Position numbers and translations under genes: made by a program
The notes under the pieces: generated by a model
The model's input: the letters and a program-made list of their open reading frames with translations, nothing else
Database searches by the model: none
What the model was told of the DNA's origin: nothing
Part shown: positions 9,501 to 20,082 of the stretch, in pieces
Layout: every line of letters begins with the position of its first letter
Numbering within the stretch: position 1 is the first letter of the stretch
Source: Antedon bifida
Lineage: Eukaryota; Echinodermata; Crinoidea; Comatulida; Antedonidae
Reading direction: 5' to 3'
DNA: 64,000 nt
NCBI GenBank assembly: GCA_963402885.1
Contig: OY727101.1
Span: forward strand, 16,282,417-16,346,416

Positions 9501-12476
9501 AGCACATGATGTATCAGGTGTACCTACACTGTAAGTGACTTTTTTGCCTTTTCCTGTTGTAAAAGAGAGTTTGTCATCGGTTCCATAAAATGAGAATGCT
9601 TGTATGATATCTGAACCAGCACGTATATAATCCTTATGCAGTTGTTTTACTGAAATATACAATACAGAGAGTTACTGTAGCTCTAGTAATAAAAAAAAAC
9701 ATGATACACAAAGTAGTACAGTAGTAATTATGAAAAAATGATGAATTTGTATCCATAATTTAAGATTATTTCACTTCACTAGCTCTGTCTACACTGAAAG
9801 TATAGGTGACAAAACATGTGCCCATTATGGACATGATGAAGTCATATCACTACCATATTTGGGCATATCACTACCATATTTGGGCACATCACACTTTTTT
9901 TGTCAAATTAGGTTGATAGTGTAGACAGAGCTTTAGGTTCTTTCTTCAGACTCTGTCTTTACCCATAGTTGAAGTCCACACGTTGCAGGGCTTCCCTTGA
10001 AGAACCCACTTTTTTCTTAGCACCAATATCTTTGATATAATGGATTGATGATATTCATCAAAATCTGAGACAGTCAGAGTCAATCAGAATTTTGGTTTTT
10101 CAAATTTGGTTGATTTGACTCAGAAATGATTTAATGTGAAACACTATTAAAATTTGTAGGCAATGTGTCCCTTACTTCCACCCCTTTCTTTTTCAAACTC
10201 CTGGATCTGACACTGTAACACTCCCATTTTGTAAAATATTGTATTCCTAGTCTTAAGCAATTCAATCGTATGGTGCATAAGGGAGACTTGAAAATATCAG
10301 ATAACCAGCCAAATTGATTTTGACTTAAAAGGCCAAACAGACATTGCACTCCGGAAGTGACAAATGTTGTTGCATTTATATTTAATTTATGTTCTATTTC
10401 TTGGCCTTTTCTTTCTGGGATTTCACCCCTTCTTAATTTATGCATAAAACTTTTTTTTTTTAATTTGTTGTTATAATTGAGAAAGACAAATATGTTAATT
10501 GTAATTGGATGTTCTAGTGGTGAGAGGGAGGAGGGGGGCAGCTAAACATTGTAAAATGAAGTTTGTTTTTTTTTTTTTTTTTTTCTTTTGTATTGTTGCT
10601 TTTATATATGATTTGTAAATATTATACACCTGTGATATCAACTATAGGTCTTCAGTACCTGATGTTGAAACACAATGGTTTGTAATGTAAACTCTTTACT
10701 ATATATTTTATGTTTATTTTTATATACCTTTTTAAATTATCAACTCAAACCTATGATACTGTAGGACAATTTAATACAGTACCTGTATTACCATGTTGAT
10801 AATGATTTTTCTTTTATATTTTTGCAAATAGTTTAAGAACCTGTATCCGTCATATTATGTATTGTTTTGATGTATTATGTTAATTTGGATGCACCACTTC
10901 TGTGTGTGCCACCGATGCAAAGGTGTCATTTCCTAATAAATTATTATTATTATTATTATGAAGTACAATTACCACTACAACTACTTAGCTTAGTGTGTTT
11001 AATTTTCACAATTAGAGTTGGCGGGCAGGCTTGCAAAAGTCTTTATAAATTACCTCTCGTGTTCATCACCACCACACCACCTCCCACTCATAGTGGTGCT
11101 ACTGTAATTTTGTACCTAACATTCATGCTGGGCCATCCGCAGCACAGCTAGTGAATGTTTTTAAATTGGGTGGGTTAGGTACTAAGCGTCCCTAATAATA
11201 GTTAAGTGAATACAAAATCTGAGTTACCGGCTTCTGGATATACAACAGATGCCTCTGGGGTCCAGGTACCAGCTAATACATATCCCCTCTTTTCCAGAGT
11301 GACAACATAGCTACCATCTCCTATCACTGGTTTCTCTGCTAACAACTCAAGTATTCCTTTCTTTTGCTAAAAAAAATAGAAAGTTGTACAGATAAAAATG
11401 CTGTATAAATAATAATAATCATTATAGTATAAATAATAATAATCATTATAGTAATGAATTATTCATTGTGCATCTTTTAAGGTGAAATTCAAATTTGCTT
11501 AAAACCAAAAACTCCTTAGACTTAGATACACTATTATTAGTTAGTAGTACAGTTACTAGTAGCTAGCTAGGCTTAGTATGTTGGCTACTAGTACTACACA
11601 CCACTTTGCAGAAGTAGAAGTTGCTGATGTTGTTTTTAGTTTTTGCAAATAAAAATCATACCTTTTCTCTCTGAGAACTTGTCGAAAAGCTGCACACCGA
11701 AAATCGAGTAATATTTTTAGACCTAGCTAGGGCCAAAGTTGATCGGAATACAGATCCTAAATACCTCATTTTGACAAATTTATTGTGTTACTCTTATGTT
11801 TCAAATCACAACCAGTACAACATAGAAATCAGTCAAGCGTAAAATAAGCACTTGCTCTGAACTTTACTGAACCATGGCTGACCTGGGAGGCGAGTACCAA
11901 TCAAGAGCATGGTATGTTGATTTGTTATTACTGTATATCATATTATATTGATCATTGTGATAAAAATTAACGTAAATCTGCTTTATACAATGAAATACTG
12001 ATTTTAATACTGAATTTAATTAGTTCCGCAAAATATTCAAAAGAAATATTTTAAAAAAAACTCCATTAATTTGAAAGTTTTAAACGCAAATCTCAATCAA
12101 ATCCGAAGTAGTTAATTAATTTAACCCATCTTCGGTACAAATCGGACTGTTTAATCTGCTGGTGATTGTTCTAATTTTTAAAAAACATATAACGTTATAA
12201 ATACACGTCACCTCATGAAATTATAAGTGTTACGTAATAATTGTGTTTTTGCACACCACCCTTTTAGATTGCAAATGCTTCTTTTTTTCTTTGATTCCGT
12301 GGGTCAGGAAAGACCAAGTTACGTGACCTAAATTTCCAAAACCCACTGCAGGTAGCTTACTGTTCTTCAACTAATCGAGACTAAATATTAATACAAAGTC
12401 TAAAACTGGGCAATATATTATCACCATGCAAATAAAGACGGTGAAAATAAAACAATATTTTTTTTACCTGAGACAT
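3580..12476 (-). CDS. BHMT: Betaine-homocysteine S-methyltransferase, complete, two alternative first exons
   Basis: Transfers a methyl group from betaine to homocysteine, giving dimethylglycine and methionine; a zinc enzyme of the Hcy-methyltransferase family. Coding exons in transcript order: first exon 12468-12476 or 11662-11769, then 11228-11366, 9528-9649, 8011-8202, 6896-7043, 6290-6478, 5052-5182, 4300-4394, 3580-3673 (TGA at 3580-3582). All have GT/AG ends and matching phases. The short form is 372 aa and the long form 405; human BHMT is 406. Short-form landmarks: IGDG (Asp20), AGTWTPEA (Trp38), SFYGTDD, VDFLLAE (Glu154), and the zinc ligands Cys212 (GTNC) and Cys296/Cys297 in [13 protein letters not shown]. 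The C-terminus (RGNRKYW to DPVPKK) is shorter than in vertebrates. The residue after Glu154 is Phe where I recall Tyr in vertebrates. I am very sure of the family; exon ends are hand-called. Confidence 0.95.
3780..3975 (+). mobile_element. LINE-like 3' end with short-repeat tail
   Basis: Ends in TGTGGAAATAAATTTAATTG followed by ATTGAA-type repeats, a common layout for LINE 3' termini. No reverse transcriptase coding is visible here. It lies in the last BHMT intron, opposite to the gene. Confidence 0.4.
4539..4702. mobile_element. MITE family A, copy 2
   Basis: Both ends carry the AAGCTCTGTCTACACTATCA repeat in inverted orientation. The core has two tandem CACTACCATATTTGGGC words. Lies in a BHMT intron. 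Confidence 0.9.
4755..4880 (-). mobile_element. LINE-like 3' tail in BHMT intron
   Basis: The minus strand reads GATGGACAAATAAAGCATT followed by repeats of TCAGTAT. It shares the GGACAAATAAA word with the copy at 3078-3190. It lies in the intron between 4394 and 5052. Confidence 0.45.
5445..5595. mobile_element. MITE family F, single copy
   Basis: Inverted ends GGCCATATTCACCATTCACA and GTGATTGGTGAATATGGCC, flanked on both sides by ACT, a likely 3-bp target duplication. Internal AAGGGAAA words are repeated. In a BHMT intron. Confidence 0.75.
6557..6698. mobile_element. MITE family B, copy 1
   Basis: Inverted ends ATGCTTGGTTCACA and TGTGGGAACCAAGCAT. Internal arms carry AACCAATGACAAGTGA and TCACTTGTGATTGGTC. 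Lies in a BHMT intron. Confidence 0.8.
7156..7414. mobile_element. MITE family D, copy 1
   Basis: Ends TTAGAGACCATATGTCAAAA and TTGACATGATCCCTTA are inverted repeats. The doubled word CAGTTACTGCAGTAACTGCA occurs near both ends. Lies in a BHMT intron. Confidence 0.7.
9781..9933. mobile_element. MITE family A, copy 3
   Basis: AGCTCTGTCTACACT at the left and GTGTAGACAGAGCTT at the right. Core words as in other copies. Lies in the BHMT intron just upstream of exon 9528-9649. Confidence 0.9.
10800..10962 (+). mobile_element. Retroelement 3' end with ATT microsatellite tail
   Basis: The region ends CATTTCCTAATAAATTATT followed by an ATT run to about 10960, as seen at the 3' ends of some LINEs. 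Only the tail is recognisable. It lies in the BHMT intron between 9649 and 11228. Confidence 0.35.
11662..11769 (-). CDS. BHMT: Alternative first coding exon of BHMT, predicted mitochondrial presequence
   Basis: ATG at 11767-11769 opens 36 codons that end exactly at a GTATGA donor in phase 0, so it joins in frame to exon 11228-11366. An in-frame TAA lies upstream at 11788-11790, which supports this start. The peptide begins [19 protein letters not shown] and continues through [17 protein letters not shown]. It holds five Arg and one Lys before its only acidic residue near the end, with Ser, Leu and Phe between them, the usual make-up of a matrix-targeting presequence. The [12 protein letters not shown] stretch resembles a processing site. 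Translation and phase are seen directly; import into mitochondria is inference and transcription is untested. Confidence 0.7.
12468..12476 (-). CDS. BHMT: Short first coding exon of BHMT (cytosolic form)
   Basis: ATG TCT CAG followed by a GTAAAA donor, phase 0, joining to QKKGILELL in exon 11228-11366. An in-frame TGA at 12498-12500 lies upstream. The resulting N-terminus ([12 protein letters not shown]) resembles ordinary cytosolic BHMT proteins that start just before the KKG motif. Only nine coding bases are involved, so the call rests on start context, donor and phase. The longer first exon 0.7 kb nearer the gene body is the alternative. Confidence 0.55.
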
Positions 12477-12710
12477 CTTTGTGTTGAAGCTACCAGGTCA
12501 TTCACACACGTCACTGCACTAGTGACTTTTAGAACTGGGAGACGTACACTACTATGGCCTATGTAATTAAAAGCAACCAATAGCTGGCGTTAGACGACCA
12601 ACACGTTGCAATGGTTGTTTTTATCATCATCCATATCAACAGTTTATTTGATTCGTGATGACGTCATTCGTCAATAAATAACTTTTTTTCATTTGCCTGA
12701 ACCACGGGCA

Positions 12711-12837
12711 GAGTAAAGAATTCTTTACTCAATGCCTGAACACTGGTGTCGAAATACGCGAAAACTGCACAGTAGTCTACTGTTATCCGTCGGACTTATC
12801 TGAAACCATGGAGTAAAGAATAATTCTTTACTCCATG
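12711..12837. repeat. Two related palindromes, GAGTAAAGAATT
   Basis: 12711-12730 is a perfect 20-base palindrome, GAGTAAAGAATTCTTTACTC. 12807-12837 is a 31-base near-perfect palindrome with the same arm, CATGGAGTAAAGAAT. They lie 80 bases apart, upstream of the BHMT start region. Confidence 0.8.
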
Positions 12838-13069
12838 CTGAAACGGGTTAATCATTTTATAATGAAATTAATTAGGTCGATCCCTACTTAATTAGACTTA
12901 ATTGTATTATATAAATACATAGAAACAGAGATATAATACTTGGTACAAACATTATTTTATAATCAATTTTCATAATCCATGTAGCTGTATACACGATCAT
13001 ACGGCGGGTTCATTCAAATGAATAAATGATTAATCATCGAGGTTTTCATTCTGTTTACGTTGTTGTTCT

Positions 13070-13231
13070 TAAGCGTGGTTCCCACTAGATACGCAACACA
13101 ACGACGTAACTCAACGTAAGGGATTTGACCAATCACAAGCTAGCGATAGATTTATTCGACTGCAGCTCGTCATTGGTCAACTCGTTTGCGTTGCGTCTAC
13201 GTCCTTGCATTGCGTACTAGAGGGAAACAAG
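13070..13231. mobile_element. MITE family B, copy 2
   Basis: Starts AAGCGTGGTTCCCACTAGAT, with inner words TTGACCAATCACAAG and GTCATTGGTCAAC and a right end GTACTAGAGGGAAACAAG. An open plus-strand frame that starts in this element is not a gene. Confidence 0.75.
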
Positions 13232-14639
13232 TTGTACATTAGGCCTACATCCATCTTTTCTACAAATATATTCTATTTCGGCTTTGTACGTCCGGTGTTT
13301 TGTTTGATCAATTATCGGGACAACCATCACACAAAAAACCGCGCCAATAGGTATTATACCCGTTCTTTTTTCGCGTATTACAGAATCGTTAGAGAATGCT
13401 TGAGAGACTTTATTCATTGTCATTGTCGTTATCAACATCGTCATCTTATTCATGGAACGTTGACGTCATAATGTTACTTTCGTATTCATATTTTGTCAAT
13501 CACGTTTAGCGTTGTTGTTATTTTACGTATTCTCTTTTAAAAACAAATAAATGATGACTCTGCATTTCATGAAATTAATTCAATTAGTTATGTCTACATT
13601 TTATCTATTTCGTTTGCAGATACAGTTTCAAGAAAAAGTAACAATAACATGGCCAAATTGTAATAATGTAATTGAAATCAAATAATAGACCTATATCAAT
13701 TGTCAATATTGACCTGCTGTTCACCGATTATAAAAATTAAACGTCAAATAAACGTATATTATTACGTAAAATAAGCCAATCATAATCAATATTTGCTTTC
13801 TTCTTTCTTTCTGAAAATGACTAAATTGAAATAAAATGTTACCAAAACCTTTATGGTAAACAACTCAAATAAATAAATAAGGCCTATAGTGTATTCATTT
13901 GAACATGAATTTTGCATGCTACAAGCATTAATTATCTAAACTCATTTCTTTCTCTAACTAACTTTCCAAAATAACTTTTATTAACAAATTATTAAGAGTT
14001 ATTTTGAATATTTGGAAAGTTTGTAATAACATATTATTACCCCACAGCACATTCTAATAACAATATTGTTTTTGTCTACAAAGGTTAACATATACGTACC
14101 TAATTCACAATATTGTATCAATTATGGTACTTAAGTTTGATTGGGAAAATACGACATTGTTTAAAATTATATTAATATAATATATAAATGTTATACTTCT
14201 TCTCAAATAAAGAAACGTTAGAAATTTCGTGATATTTCATTTTCTTCAATTATTAAATACATTTTTTTGCTATTATTTTTTTCAAACGGCTGTTAAATTA
14301 CATCAACCAAAACTAAGGAAACACCATTGTCATGTATTAAATATTATGTAACAGTAGAGTATACACCACATAAAACACATGAATAACTAATAGTAGTAAT
14401 TTGCTATGAATAACTATTAGTCATTTGCTTAGTATTATACATCACTATACTATTTTCAACCAGAATATAAATCAAATACAGTAGACATTTAACTATAATA
14501 TAATAGGGAATTATGTTATAATCATACATAAGATACATTCTTGTATAATTGTGAATATTATCGGATTTAAATGATAAAATAATCGCAGTCTTTAAATAAA
14601 TGTATATAACGACCATCGCTCCTCGATGATGAGACATAA
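13232..14639. other. Intergenic, nothing recognised
   Basis: AT-rich sequence with short low-complexity frames only. No splice-supported coding and no repeat partner elsewhere in the window. Confidence 0.5.
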
Positions 14640-15236
14640 GAGATCAGCATAAAGACCATCAATCTTGTGGTATCCCAATATACTACACCCATACCAACTT
14701 AACCTGATGCTACTTGAGAGATCAGCAAAAAGACCATCACTCTTGTGGTATCCCAATATACTATACCCATACCAACTTAACCTGATGCGACTTATCAGCA
14801 AAAAGACATTAAATCCTGTGGTATCACCATATACTACACTCATACCAATGTAACCTGATGCTACTTGAGAGATCAGCAAAAAGACCATCACTCTTGTGGT
14901 ATCACCATACACTACACTCATACCAACTTAACCTGATGCGACTTATCAGCAAAAAGACCATTAAATCTTGTAGTATCACCATATACTACACTCATACCAA
15001 CTTAACCTGATGCGACTTATCAGCAAGAAGACCATTAAATCTTGTGGTATCACCATACACTACACTCATACCAACTTAACCTGATGCTACTTGAGAGATC
15101 AGCAAAAAGACCATCAATCTTGTGATATCCCCATATACTACACCCATAACAACGTAACCTGATGCGACTTATCAGCAACAAGACCATTAAATCCTTTTGT
15201 ATCACCATATACTACACTCATACCAACTTAATGGAA
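14640..15236. repeat. Tandem array of eight ~74-78 bp units
   Basis: Units share ATCAGCAAAAAGACCAT, CTTGTGGTATC, ACTACACTCATACCAACTTA and ACCTGATGC. Two subtypes are mixed: one begins TTGAGAGATCAGC (about 78 bp) and the other TTATCAGC (about 74 bp). More diverged copies continue to about 15420. Short ORFs across it follow the repeat and are not genes. Confidence 0.85.
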
Positions 15237-16015
15237 CTTCAGAGATATGAAAGCCAAGACATTCACTCTAGAGCTCTTGCATACCAAACTGGTAATTTAG
15301 CCAAAAGTCATTCACTCCAGAGCTATTACTTACATACCAAACTGGTAAAAGACCAAAAGATTAATCCAAAGTGTGCTACACTAGAGTATAAATATACCAA
15401 CCTGATGTGACTTTTGAGTCAAGATCTGGGATACACGACAATGTGCTGTCGCCCACAGTAAGAGCAAGGAAGCATCAGCCTGTTACCAAATTACAATTAC
15501 CCATATAGAGCAACATGAAACATAATGTAATCAAAGTCTGAATTAGTTATACAGTAGTTCAATTACACATAAATTAAAAGAAACATTAAATTTGCAATAT
15601 TATAATCTTAAAATACAATATATTTAGTCAATGGTGCAATATATATAATACAGGTGGTAAAATGTAAGGACAGAGTAAAGGAAAGCAATTATGGTAAAGG
15701 AATCAGAAAGAAAGATATCTGAACCATGGAGGAAATATGATATAATTTATATATTTCCTCCATGTCTGAACTTAGCATCAGTACTCCATTTAGTACAATA
15801 TATGAGACTACATAACCAAGGGCCCTTTTTCCAGAATTAAGTGTTTGTCACTGCAGTGTTTCCAACCATGGATTGACAAAACAACGGTTGACTACAGAAC
15901 ACATTGGGGTAAAGTTGTTTAATGAGTATGTCCACACATGTGCATTTTCAATCAACAGTTTCATTCCTACATTTACCTAACTGATACAATGGATTCAAAT
16001 AAACATGCTTTTGTT

Positions 16016-16146
16016 AAGCTCTGTCTACACTATCAAACTAGTTTGACAAAACAAGTGTGATGTGCCCAAATATGGTAGTGATATGTCCATATATGGGCAC
16101 ATCACATTTTTTTGTCAAACAAAGTTTGATAGTGTAGACAGAGCTT
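16016..16146. mobile_element. MITE family A, copy 4
   Basis: Near-perfect inverted ends AAGCTCTGTCTACACTATCA; shorter core. The flanks GTT and ATG show TTA-like sequence next to the ends, so a TA target duplication is possible. Confidence 0.9.
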
Positions 16147-16334
16147 TATGTTCATGTTTTGTATTCATTGGAAAACATGTACCAAACCACAGCTTGACAA
16201 TTCTTTCTATTTCACTTTTCATAAATTTAAATTATTTTAGTTATAAAACACAAGTGCATAGCATTTTGTAATTACTGTATTCTAGTCAATATGTTAAAAA
16301 TGTTTTGTTCTGGTCCTAAAGCTTAACTGGAAAC

Positions 16335-16640
16335 TGAAGAAATTTGGATTAGGCCCTTCACAGACCCACGGCAGCCAGCAGTGCAGCACCTACCAGATCA
16401 GCATACAAGGAGACCATCCCCTGCTCTTTTCGAATAATGTACCAAGTTCTTTAATGTGCACTATATGTACACGGAACCAACAACTTTAAATCCCATCCGA
16501 AGGACGAGGCAATGAAAGTAAAGCATCTTTGCAATCAGTACAATACAGATAGACTCGAACCCATGCCTATCACATGCTATGCTAGTCAGAAATTATCATT
16601 ACACTATCACTTTCCGGTATATACAGCACCCACCACGATT
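16335..16640 (-). mobile_element. Inverted SINE-like repeat
   Basis: Contains TCCCATCCGAAGGACGAGGC and then AATGAAAGTAAAGCATCTTT, a block I recall from dispersed repeats in several marine invertebrates. It is followed by ACTCGAACCCATGCC, the reverse complement of a tRNA B-box. This suggests a tRNA-headed SINE on the minus strand. The A-box side is degenerate. Confidence 0.5.
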
Positions 16641-18693
16641 CCCAGACGGTTTCCCATTAAGTATGTATGTAACCGGGCACAACGTTGCGTGATCTGATGA
16701 CAACCGATATTTCAGCGCAGTATGGCCGTATGATATTCTTATCTATATTTACAAATACTAACTACAGTGTGGTGCAAGTAACATCAAAATGTTACAACCT
16801 TTAAGGTTTTTACTTAATCCATGGACCTATACATTAGATAGGTCCATTCTAAATCAATGGAAAGTACGGTAGACCTCCATTGGTGTATTATACACATACT
16901 TATTTCTAATTTTTTTTTCTTTTAGGTGAATTAAATACAAATTAGTATAATAGTGTGCTACTATACTAAAACACACACAAAATATATTTACACTTTTTTT
17001 TGCAAAAATTCATAAATAAAATTGCAGCAATAGAATCTTAATCTCCATTTTCTTGTTTTCAATTTGTAATAAAAATTTGGCGATATTGTGCGACGATTAA
17101 AATACTATGTGATACAGGTCCCACCGTGAAAAAATACTACGCTTCCATAATGCCAAATTTTCCAAATCATAACAACTTTTTTTAAATAATTTACATAAAA
17201 TTATAAAAAATATATATTATATATATATTTGATAAATAACTATCTATACAATATAATGTACATTAATTTTAAGTTTTTATATACAAAACAGTACTTGGTG
17301 ATTATTAATGCGCTACCAAAACGGGTTAGCAGATAATTTTCACAGGCAGTTTCAGTAACTTCATAAATCTTGTACAATTAATTATTATTAGACCGTTATT
17401 TTTGTATTCAACATCAATTTTAAAATTAAATTCTTGCTTGTGTCCATATGATAGTGTAGCTACATTAGTATCGTCTTAAAGTAAAAAATATGGCAGTGAT
17501 TGTAATCTCATAGCCTAGGTTTAGACTATGAATAGATACTGGCTGCATACGTTACCATAGAACGGACACTTTTCCTTACAAACGTTATGCAATCATTTGA
17601 GATCGCGAAAAAGAATTTTGAAATATGAATAAAAAGTGCTAACTATAAATTACTTTCATTGTTATAAATAACAATAAAGTAAAATGTACTGGTCAATATT
17701 TACAGAACAATTTAATATTAATGTTTACTTTCTATAGGATACAGAATAATGCAACTTTCTTATGCTCTGTCTACACTATCAAACTAGTTTGACAAAAAAA
17801 GTTTGATGTGGCCAAATATGGTGGTGATTTGCCAAACATGGTAGTGATATGACATCATCATGTCCATATATGAGCACATCACATTTTTGTCACAAAGTTT
17901 AAAGTGTAGACAGAGCTTTATTCTGGAAAATTTGGTAAGTGTAATTTCTGTGTCATGTGTGGAATTTATTATTAAACAACTTTTATCCCAGGAACAATTG
18001 TAGAGTTTCTTCTGAAAATTGTCTAAACGTCAACGAACAGGAAAGGGCGGGTGTTTCAAAATATTTTTAGGTTGAAGTTCAAAGAAAATATAGTTTTCTG
18101 AGCATGCAAGTAAACTATTTTTACAGTAATTTGAAAAACAAAGTAGAAAAATAAAAACAGATAATCACAAATTATCTAAATCAAAATACGGAATGAATGT
18201 TTATAAATACATTCCATAGTAAACATTTTCTTTGATAAATTGAGACAAAATGTCTTTACTTTATCTGATTTTTGCACATATTTTAATATCAAAACTAAGC
18301 TTGAGAGACATGGGTTTGAAACATGGGTTTGAAATCAAGTCTTGTAAGAGGTGGAGCTTATAACAGCAGGCATGGTGAGGGAAATCAGATTAAAAACGGT
18401 GATTGACGAGTGAACTGAATAAACAATACTTACGAATACTTTAAAGTTTAGCACCAAGTATATAAATATATTGCACCATTGACTATTTTACACATAATAA
18501 TATCTTAATCTATAATGAATTAAAAAAAAAAATGTTATATGTGATTTTATATAGATTTGTAATTTATATGTATATTTTTTATTATCTCTGCAGTGTATAT
18601 AAGAAGAAATCCTGATGTATTTTTTAATATTGGACCAAATAAAGAATAATAATAATAATATATTGTTTGAAGGTTTGCATGGCGAAATCAAAT
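16640..18693. other. Intergenic, one MITE, nothing else recognised
   Basis: AT-rich. It holds MITE A copy 5 (17763-17918). An ATA-rich microsatellite (AATAATAATAATA) at about 18645-18660 follows an AATAAAGAAT word, again like a retroelement tail. Confidence 0.45.
17763..17918. mobile_element. MITE family A, copy 5
   Basis: GCTCTGTCTACACTATCA at the left and AAGTGTAGACAGAGCTT at the right, with the GATGTGGCCAAATATGG core duplicated. Confidence 0.85.
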
Positions 18694-18909
18694 GTTGATA
18701 TAAAGTTTGCGGTACACCACATGTATTAGTTAAAAGAACTGTTGAGTTTCTCAATGTTTCGATCAATGTGCTTTAATCGTCCTCAGGAGTGAGTGAATTT
18801 GATCGTCCTCAGGAGTGAGGACGTTCAAAGCACATTGATCGAAACGTCGAGAAACTCAACAGTTCTTTTCAGAACTAATACATGTGGTGTACCGCAAACT
18901 TTATATCAA
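18694..18909. mobile_element. Foldback element family C, copy 1
   Basis: Long inverted arms start TTGATATAAAGTTTGCGGTA and include GAACTGTTGAGTTTCTC. The centre duplicates ATCGTCCTCAGGAGTGAG. Most of the length can fold into one hairpin. Confidence 0.8.
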
Positions 18910-19326
18910 TAATAACAATATTAATTATGTTTACACTTTGCTCTCTATTATACTGTAAAAAAAACGGCTGTTCTGTCAACTAGCATTCCTGCTCCCAATC
19001 TGTCATCCAACCACAAAGGTACTGATGATTAAGATAGTCTGTTTAGTGTGTGATGACACTATAGAATGGACCCAAAACATGACAAACTTTCAGTTAAGTT
19101 TATAATGGAATTCTGTAGGATTTAGTAACTTACACACAACCATTCATCTCTGCTTAGCAGCATCTATGAGATTTATATACAAATATGAAGATGTTAGCTC
19201 TTAACTTATAAAAATATTAATACAAACCAATAACACTTTTTTGTTGGTTTATATTAATAAGCAACTATCACATAAAACTACACTGATGAAACCAGTGTTG
19301 TTTTCACATGTTCTGATCTTTAAACA

Positions 19327-19516
19327 TTAGGGACAATGTCAAAATTATTACTACATTTTGTTTACTATTTAGCCTCTTTATACAATTATCTAAAGCCATT
19401 TTGTGGGTAATCGTACATAGTAACTGACTCGTGAAATTCTACATTACAACCAAACAAAATCATACAATGTGGTTATCACAATAACTGCAGTAGAATAAAT
19501 TTGACATGATCCCTTA
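19327..19516. mobile_element. MITE family D, copy 2
   Basis: Ends TTAGGGACAATGTCAAAATT and AAATTTGACATGATCCCTTA are inverted. The interior includes TATACAATTATCTAAAGCCA, shared with the 25.5-kb copy. Confidence 0.7.
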
Positions 19517-20082
19517 GGACGCATCAAATAAGAAATATGTTTTAAAATCAAGTTTAAAGTATGTAGTGTAGATGAATGACTTCTTTAAAAAGTTCAGGAT
19601 CCAAATCGAATGACATATTTGATTAAGTTTGGTTGCTATTTTAAAACATGCTGTATTTAAAATAAAATGTAATTAATTATTCTTGTTTGTATTCTCAATT
19701 TTTGAGTGGACATATAAATTACACAATATTTAATTTATATTCTTACTTTTTTTACTATTTTTGATTACACACTTTTGAATAAAGGAAGGAGCTAAAACCA
19801 ATTATAGATATAGTGTTGATGTATAGATTTTACTAGTTTTATTAGTTTTTGTAAAACTCTCATGATAATATGTTGGTATTCTAATTCTTTTATCAATCTT
19901 GAATAAATACTCAACCCTATCACCATGTTTTATTATACTAAGTGGTTCACTAACTAACCTACAACAACTTTTAAAGAAAACACTTTTGTCTATATGTATA
20001 CAGACAACATTATGTACACTTACAATTTCAACTTTTAACCTTGCCAAACACTGGTGTAATGAAAGTACGTTGTTCATACAAA
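19517..20082 (-). other. Probable TRAF3 3' untranslated region
   Basis: Lies just past the TRAF3 stop codon on the minus strand. The gene strand has AATAAA words near 19911 and 19660. The transcript end is not defined by sequence alone. Confidence 0.4.

Noticed and set aside
10131-10445. 104-aa minus-strand frame in a BHMT intron
   Set aside because: No family resemblance, no splice-site support and no repeat partner; treated as chance.
13205-13471. 88-aa plus-strand frame and the opposing 78-aa frame
   Set aside because: They begin in a MITE copy and have no recognisable domain; paired opposite frames in such sequence are chance.
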